Assembly: GCA_016302585.1 (NCBI GenBank)
Contig: JAEDNI010000031.1
Coordinates: forward strand, 1-20,972
Origin: Paludibacteraceae bacterium
Lineage (GTDB): Bacteria; Bacteroidota; Bacteroidia; Bacteroidales; Paludibacteraceae
Reading direction: 5' to 3'
Length of the DNA: 20,972 nucleotides
Shown piece by piece: positions 8,203 to 15,200 of this stretch. The position numbers and the translations under genes were made by a program. Within the stretch, counting starts at the first letter, position 1. Each line of letters begins with the position of its first letter. Under the pieces are notes generated by a model. It ran no database searches, was not told the DNA's origin, and worked only from the letters and a program-made list of their open reading frames with translations.

Positions 8203-9128
8203 AAAAACGTTCTATCATAGTATGTATCTGTCTGCTGTTAGCTGCTTCGCTGATGGCTGTCCCGCGGTATGGTAGAACCGCCGTAACCCATTGGTTAGGC
8301 CTCAGCCTGACCGGTGTGGAAGCAAATATGCTACCTGCTTCATCCTCCGGAGTAAAACCCAAAGCCGGTTATGGGGGACAAGCGCACTTGCAATATGAGA
8401 TTCACGCAGGTAAATTCTTCTTCAATGCCGGTTTAGGTTTCGATTATATTGTTACCAACAATGCGATGGCTTCCTATTCCGATGCCTTTGACCGCGTCGA
8501 TCTTATGGGAGAACAGCTTATCTATCGCTACGTATACTCCGATTTCAAAGAGCAGGAGCGCCAACTCCGTTTCATTCTTCCGGTTCAATTCGGCTATGAG
8601 ATTGGCGAATGGATGTATATCGGTGTAGGAGCCGAGTTCCGCGCCGCGCCGTTTATCAACAACTACAAATCCAGCGGACGCATGTTTGCGGAAGGAGAAT
8701 ACGAGCGCTTTATCGAGCCCATTCGTAACTCAGAGCAATATGGTTTCTGGCCGGAATCCGAGTTCAATACCATTCCGCTTCGCGCCGGTGCGGACGCGCA
8801 TGAGGTAGCCGTAGAACTGGAGTTGGGTGCTCGCGTACCCATGGGCAAAAAAGGCTTAGCGCGGTTTGGGGTATATGCCGGTTATGATATTCCGGTTGAG
8901 TATTCATCAAAAACGCCTACTCCATTATTCGATTATTCGAGAATAGACACCAACCCGGCCACGCAATCCTGGGAAAACACACAAAAGTATCTCCAAATCA
9001 ATAGCCTGTTAGGTTCGACGCTCATGAATATCACTACCCAGCGCTTGCGCGTAGGCGTACGCGTGTCCTTATTAATAAATGTAACCCATACACCTTCGCA
9101 GTGTATGTGTTTGAGAGATTATTATTGA
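8199..9128 (+). CDS. outer-membrane beta-barrel protein (B2)
   Basis: A 309-aa protein with signal peptide (residues 1-20, no lipobox) and no soluble tail. The rest is an alternating strand pattern with paired aromatics (GKFFFNAGLGFDYI, GEWMYIGVGAEF, GLARFGVYAGYDI), typical of an 8- to 12-strand outer-membrane barrel. The order of strands and the INSLL segment near the end resemble the barrel half of the OmpA-type gene at 3375, so the two are probably paralogues. It overlaps A2 by 4 nt (ATGA), giving translational coupling. The last predicted strand (RLRVGVRVSLLINV) is followed by an unusual 15-residue tail containing two Cys and ending in DYY. No PorP/SprF signature (the NPAYAG-type N-terminus) was seen. 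The substrate is unknown. A role as partner of A2 is inferred from position. Confidence 0.75.
   Translation: MKKRSIIVCICLLLAASLMAVPRYGRTAVTHWLGLSLTGVEANMLPASSSGVKPKAGYGGQAHLQYEIHAGKFFFNAGLGFDYIVTNNAMASYSDAFDRVDLMGEQLIYRYVYSDFKEQERQLRFILPVQFGYEIGEWMYIGVGAEFRAAPFINNYKSSGRMFAEGEYERFIEPIRNSEQYGFWPESEFNTIPLRAGADAHEVAVELELGARVPMGKKGLARFGVYAGYDIPVEYSSKTPTPLFDYSRIDTNPATQSWENTQKYLQINSLLGSTLMNITTQRLRVGVRVSLLINVTHTPSQCMCLRDYY
9087..9107 (+). terminator. stem-loop at the end of the B2 gene
   Basis: CATACAC (9087-9093) and GTGTATG (9101-9107) form a perfect 7-bp stem with a 7-nt loop, inside the last codons of B2. It is followed by TGTTTGAG rather than a T run, so termination would be weak. It could be an attenuator, a processing site or a partial terminator limiting read-through into the giant gene. 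Confidence 0.3.
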
Positions 9129-9201
9129 TAAAATAATAACTGTAACAACTGCATTTTTACCCACGAAAATGCTCCTATTATGCACTAAATTTATTAACAT
9201 T

Positions 9202-12200
9202 ATGAGAAAAACTTTACTCTCGACGTTATTACTGGTATTAGTATCTGTTATGACGTACGCAGGCGTAGTGAATGACAGTATCTACGCCCTGAATGAGAAC
9301 TTCGAGAGTGGTGTATTGCCCGAAGGGTGGACACAAGAATTCGTAAGTAGTGATATTTACGGAGAGCATCCATGGGCAATTGAAACAGCCGATGAGGCAG
9401 ATTATCCCAAAGCTCTCAAAGAGAATGGGAACTACCTCCTTGCATTGCGTAATAATACGCCTGCTACCATCGGCTACACCACACGACTGATTTCTCCTGT
9501 GATGGACTTGAGCATGGGAAAAGTGTTCCAGCCTATCTTGGTCTTCAGCCATGCGCAACAGCAGCGTACGGGTGATTTTGACCAACTTAAGGTCTACTAT
9601 CGCTCGCAAGTTACCGATGCTTGGGTGCGTTTGGATGGACGAAACGGCAATCCTGAGTTCAATCAGAAGATTGCAAAGTGGCAGCGTGATACAATCCAGC
9701 TCACGAGCCAAAGCGAGACCTATCAAATTATGTTTGAAGTAACAGATCGCTTCGGTCGCGGTGTAGTTCTGGATAATATCGAAGTGCGCCCGATGCCGAC
9801 ATGTCTTGATCCGTACGGATATGTCGTTTCCGGTTTGACCACCTCTGCTGCTACAGTTAGCTGGAATGCCAGCTTCGACACCGATTCGTTTGAAGTGGCA
9901 CTTACTACTGCTGCACTGGATCCAAGCGAGGAAGTGGATCCGTCCAAGATCATTTACAATGGTTTCCTCACGGATGATGAGTTCTCTTTCTCTTCTGAGA
10001 AAGCGGGACTGGTTCTGAAACGTAATCAGTCTTACTGGCTCTATGTACGTTCGTACTGTCAAGGAGCGACCAGCGAATGGACCTATACCTCATTCCGAAC
10101 TAAGAACTTTGTTAATCTGCCGTTAGTTCAAGACTTTACTGCAGGTAAAGATTTCGAGTACAAATCGGGAAGCCTTAACCATATCAATTACTGGTCATTT
10201 GGAACGAGTATCAAGCGCGAGGATGGTGTGACAATGGAATATATGCCGTTTGTCAACACCCATACGCAACCGGGTACGGCAAGTGCAGGTTATTATGCAT
10301 ACGACCAGAGTTTCTGTCTCGCCTTCACCGGCGCACGCAGTTTGAGCACCAACATCCCTGCTGGACAATATGTATATGCAGCTACTCCGGAATTGAATGT
10401 GGAGAGCCTCAAGAATGTATTTGTCAGCTTCTGGGGAACGGCGTATCAATCAATTGGAGATGAATTCGCAAGCGGCATCATTGTGGGTGTGATGACCGAT
10501 CCGGAGGACTTTTCTACATTTGTTCCAATTGATACCTGCTATGTGAAAGAGGATCGCACACACCAGAAATTCGGCGTTTCGCTTGCTCAGTATGCAGGCG
10601 AAGGAAAGTATGTGGCTTTCGCTTCCGATTTCAAAGACAAAGATAACCTATTCTATATCGATAATATCTTGATCAAGGAGTCGAACGCCCCGGTATGGCC
10701 GAGTGATATTAAGATTTCGAATGCAACAGCGAATAGCTTCACCCTTTCGCTCAATTCGAATGGCAATGCATACAATGTAGTTGTAGCAAAGCATAAAGCG
10801 GATTCGAAGGGATTTGTGATCATGAATCCGGATTCACTGGATGCTACAGACATCTTTGTTAAACTGGAGAACCAGACCGAGCAACAGATTCAAATAGTGG
10901 TTGATTCTGCGTCTGGTATCTTACTTGAGGTATATGTGCAGGCTGTTAACGGAGCCGGTGAATGGGCTCTGCCGGTAGCTACTTATCTGCCGCTTTACCT
11001 CGCTACGGACGATCTTCCGTTCAAGGTGGACTGGGAGGAGACAACGAATACGCACACAGAGAGATCGTTGAATCAGTTCGGCAGTTCGGGTACAACTACG
11101 GCTTGGCCGCAAGGAATTATCTCTATGACGTTATATGCTCCCAATGGCCACGGTTTAAATAGTTCCTATCCTACGATTACTCAGTTATCTTCTTCGTCAA
11201 ACATGTCCACATCAATGGAGAAAAAAGTGAATTCTCACTATCTGTGGATGAAAAAAGAGTATAACGAAGTAACCGAGGGTGATCCTGATTATTACGGATA
11301 CCGCCATAAATACGGTAACTATATCGCTCTGCCGCAGGTAGAAGACCTGAGCAAAGTATTGCTCAAGTTCTATATGGAGCGCCATTCGTCTTCGATTGAG
11401 AACTCCGCCCGCGTGGGTGTAGGTATTCTTACCGATCCGTATGATATCACGACGTTCGATACGATCGCAGTCTTCGATTGCAATTCGCCTTCGGAGTATC
11501 AGCCGTTCTCTTGCACCTTTGAGAACTACAAGGGTAACGGCAAGATCATCGCCCTCTTGGCTATGGACGCACAGAATCCGGTTAGCAATAGTCGTACCTC
11601 AAGTTCCGCCGGCTATGCATGGAATTCTTGGTACGCATCGGTTCAGCGTATTGACTGGATTCAGCTCTTCCCGTTGGGCGAGTGTAACCCGATCTCCAAC
11701 CCGAAAGTAGAGACCGCGCATGACTCGGCTATCATCTCTTGGGGTGCCAACAATATGACCAAATGGCAACTTCGCGTGAAGAATTCCAAGGATTCGTTGT
11801 TGGTTGACTCGCTGGTAGAGCAGACTTCGTTCATTGTTCGTAATCTCAATCCGCATAGCGATTATACCTATATGATTTCGCCGGTTTGCGACTCGCTGTA
11901 TGAGATCTCTGACTGGTTGAGCTTCACAACTGAGTGTCTGCCGGCTAATCCGCTTCCTTTGGTAGAGGACTTTGAGGATCCGGATTACAAGACAGGTAGT
12001 TCCGTAAAATTCATCCCGTATTGCTGGAGTGCGCCATCATATACTTATACAGAGGAGCATGCGAGCAGCCCCAGCTACTATCCGTATATCAGCCGCTCTA
12101 CGACTGCGGACTGGGGACATAACAGCAACTCCATGTACGCGTTGTACACAAACTCGTCTTCTACGGCTCAAAACCAGATTTGGACGGCACTGCCGGTTAT

Positions 12201-15200
12201 GGCTGATAGCATCAAGAAACTGCAAGTAGAATTCTACGTGAAGGGCTACAGCGTATCGCAGAACTCCATGCTGCAAGTCGGTGTAATGACAGACCCGAAC
12301 GATATCACCACCTTCGAGGTTGTGGATAGCGTAAACGTAGTAGGTACCGCTTGGAAAGGTGTCATCGTTACGTTTGACAAGTACGCTGGTGAAGGTAAAT
12401 ATATCGCATTCAAGCGTAATTATGAGCGTGACGGTAAAGTGAACTATTACCTCGATGACATCACAGTGGATTATATCAAGGATTGTGAGAAACTGTTTAG
12501 TCTAACGACGTCTGAACCGAAGACGAACGGTGTTACCCTTTCTTGGAATAAGACGAATGCGGACGCATACGAAGTGATGGTTCTGTCGCAGAGCATCAAT
12601 GCAAATGCAGACGACACCACCGGTTTGGTAATCTCGGTTGAGACAACGACGGAGAACACGTTAATCTATGTCAACGACAAGTTGCAACTCAACACCAATT
12701 ACTATGCGTATGTACGCACAGTTTGCGGTTCTACGAAGACCACTTGGTCGGACGTAGTAGCGTTCAAGACCACTTGTGAGCCGGAGACTCCGGAAGCTAT
12801 GGGTACCATCATGTTCCATGAGCAGAACATACTTGGCTGCTGGTCAACTGGTATGATGAACGGTACAACCAATCCTCCATATACAGCAGGCTCTAAAACC
12901 GGCAAATTCGGATACTATCTGTATATCTTAAATACGACTACTTCGGATGGTGCGTATGCCATTATGCCGCCGCTGGATGTAACGGACATCAACAAATATC
13001 AGATATCCTTCGATATTTGCCATAACTCAACGACAGCAACCAACGTAAAACGTATGACGGTAGGTATTATCAGCAACCCTGCTGACCTCTCTACCTTTGC
13101 GCCTATCACGGTTGTTCGTAATGTCCCGTATGCAACGGACTCATTGGGCTATATGCGTGTTACTATTCCGTTCGATAGTTACGACGGAGATCCTGTAACA
13201 GGCGCTAAGGGTACGCAGGTAATGTTCCTCTCTGAGAGCGGTGACAGTACCAACTACGCGTATATCGACAATGTTCGCTTCGATCTGATTCCTGGCTGTG
13301 CAGCTCCTTCTGAAGTTATTGCAGACTCCGTAGGTACCTACGGCGCTAAAATAGCTTGGAATAAGACAGGTGAGAAATACGAAGTAGCTATTACCGAAAC
13401 GAAGGTAGATCCTTCAGAGGCAAATGCTAAGGTAATCTGGCAAAAAGAGACGACTGACACCTTCGCTATCGCTACAGACACTCTCCAGATGCTTACTACA
13501 TACTACATGTATGTACGTACGATTTGCAGTGTTGGTGATACTAGCGCTTGGTCAAATGCTCGTTCGTTTACCACTATCTGCCCGGAGGCGTACACCCTGC
13601 CGTTCGCTGAGAACTTTGAGTCTTATACGACTACTTCGGGTAACCGCAAGCCTGATTGCTGGACCTGCTATTACCTCAAAGGTACTACCATTACAGAAGG
13701 TACAGGTGCTTCGTATCCGAGCTTCGGTACAACGGCTACTAATGCGCACGCAGGTATACGTTCCATTTATATGTATAGCGATAATGCTACTACCAAGAAG
13801 TATTCGTTTGCAGCGCTGCCGTATATCGAGAATGATTTGACGAAGACGATGATTTCGTTCTGGTACAAGTCGAATGCTACCGCAACGGCTACCCCGAATC
13901 GTAAGGTAGTTGTTGGTATCGCAGAGGAAGTTTCGACGCTTGACACTTTAATGGCTACATTCCAGCCTATTGATACCGTTATCAGTAGTGCAACGACCTT
14001 CAGCAAATATACTCGTATCGTAAGCGAGAAATACAATGGCAAGGGTCATTACATCGTGCTGATTGGTATTGAGGGTAATGGTAAGACCAGAGACGGAGGT
14101 GTCTATGTCGATGATATCGAGATCTCACTTGTGCCGACCTGCTTCATGCCGGACAACCTGAGCGCAAAGATGTACGATGCATCTGCCGAACTCACTTGGG
14201 AGCAGCTTCAGGGTAACAACAGCGCTTGGGATGTAGCATACGGTACTGAAGGCACGGATGTGAAGGATATGACTATCGTGGCTGCTGATACAACTGCGTT
14301 CATCGTTAACGGCTTACAGCCGAGCACCGAATATGATTTCTATGTGCGTGCTAACTGTGGCGATGGTGACGTCAGCGAATGGCGTGGACCGGTTACGGCC
14401 ACTACACTCTACCAAATTCCGCTGGCAGACGCTCAGTGGACCTTCGAGAATGGTGAGCCGCAGAAAGCACAGGCTCCGACCGGAACTAACAAGATTCCGC
14501 AGACGTGGTTTGTAAACAACTCTATCAAGGGTTTGAATACTGTAGGTGAAGTTCCGTATATATATTACAATACAAAGAACGCTACGACTGGTTTGAATTC
14601 ATATGTAAGAGCTTACTCCGGTGATAGCGTAATGTACTTCTATGCAGGAACATCAGCTACAATCGGTTCTTCTGCTCCGTATGCAGTATTGCCGGTTATC
14701 AACGATGTAGAAAACTATGACAGTCTCCAAATTCGCTTCATGGCGCGTGTTACCTATAGTTATACGCCTTCGAAAGTGGATGGAAGTGATAGTATCATGT
14801 ATACTACATATTGTTATGATGGTGGTTCGTATAGTCGTATGATTCGTGTCGGTACTGTTACTGACCCATATGATATGAGTACCTTCGAGGAGTTGACGCA
14901 ATACATCTTCCCGACGCTAGGAACCAGCATCTCCAATGTGGACATTAATGAATTCCCGGATCCCGAAGGAACCAACTACTGGCGCGAGGTAGTAGTGCCA
15001 TTCTATGGTGCTAAAGGTAAGTATATTGTGCTTGCCGGTCCGGAAAAGAGTAATACGGTATTTATTGATGACGTGAAGGTTGAGAAGATTTCTGATGATG
15101 CTTGTTTTAACGTCACTAAATTGGCGCTCAACAAGGATGCTCTCAAGTACAACGCAGCTGAGTTCAACTGGCTCTCGCCGAAGAAGAACTTCAAGGTAAC

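Noticed and set aside
8199..9128. B2 as a PorP/SprF T9SS partner
   Set aside because: Size and neighbourhood fit, but the characteristic N-terminal family motif is missing. It is kept as a generic barrel.
9169..9201. Earlier ATG for the giant gene
   Set aside because: It would add 11 residues (MLLLCTKFINI) before a complete signal peptide that begins with MRK at 9202.
9129..9201. Separate promoter for the giant gene
   Set aside because: I looked for TTG plus TAnnTTTG in the gap and the end of B2. Only a partial TGTGTTTG (9106-9113) is present, without a convincing upstream element.
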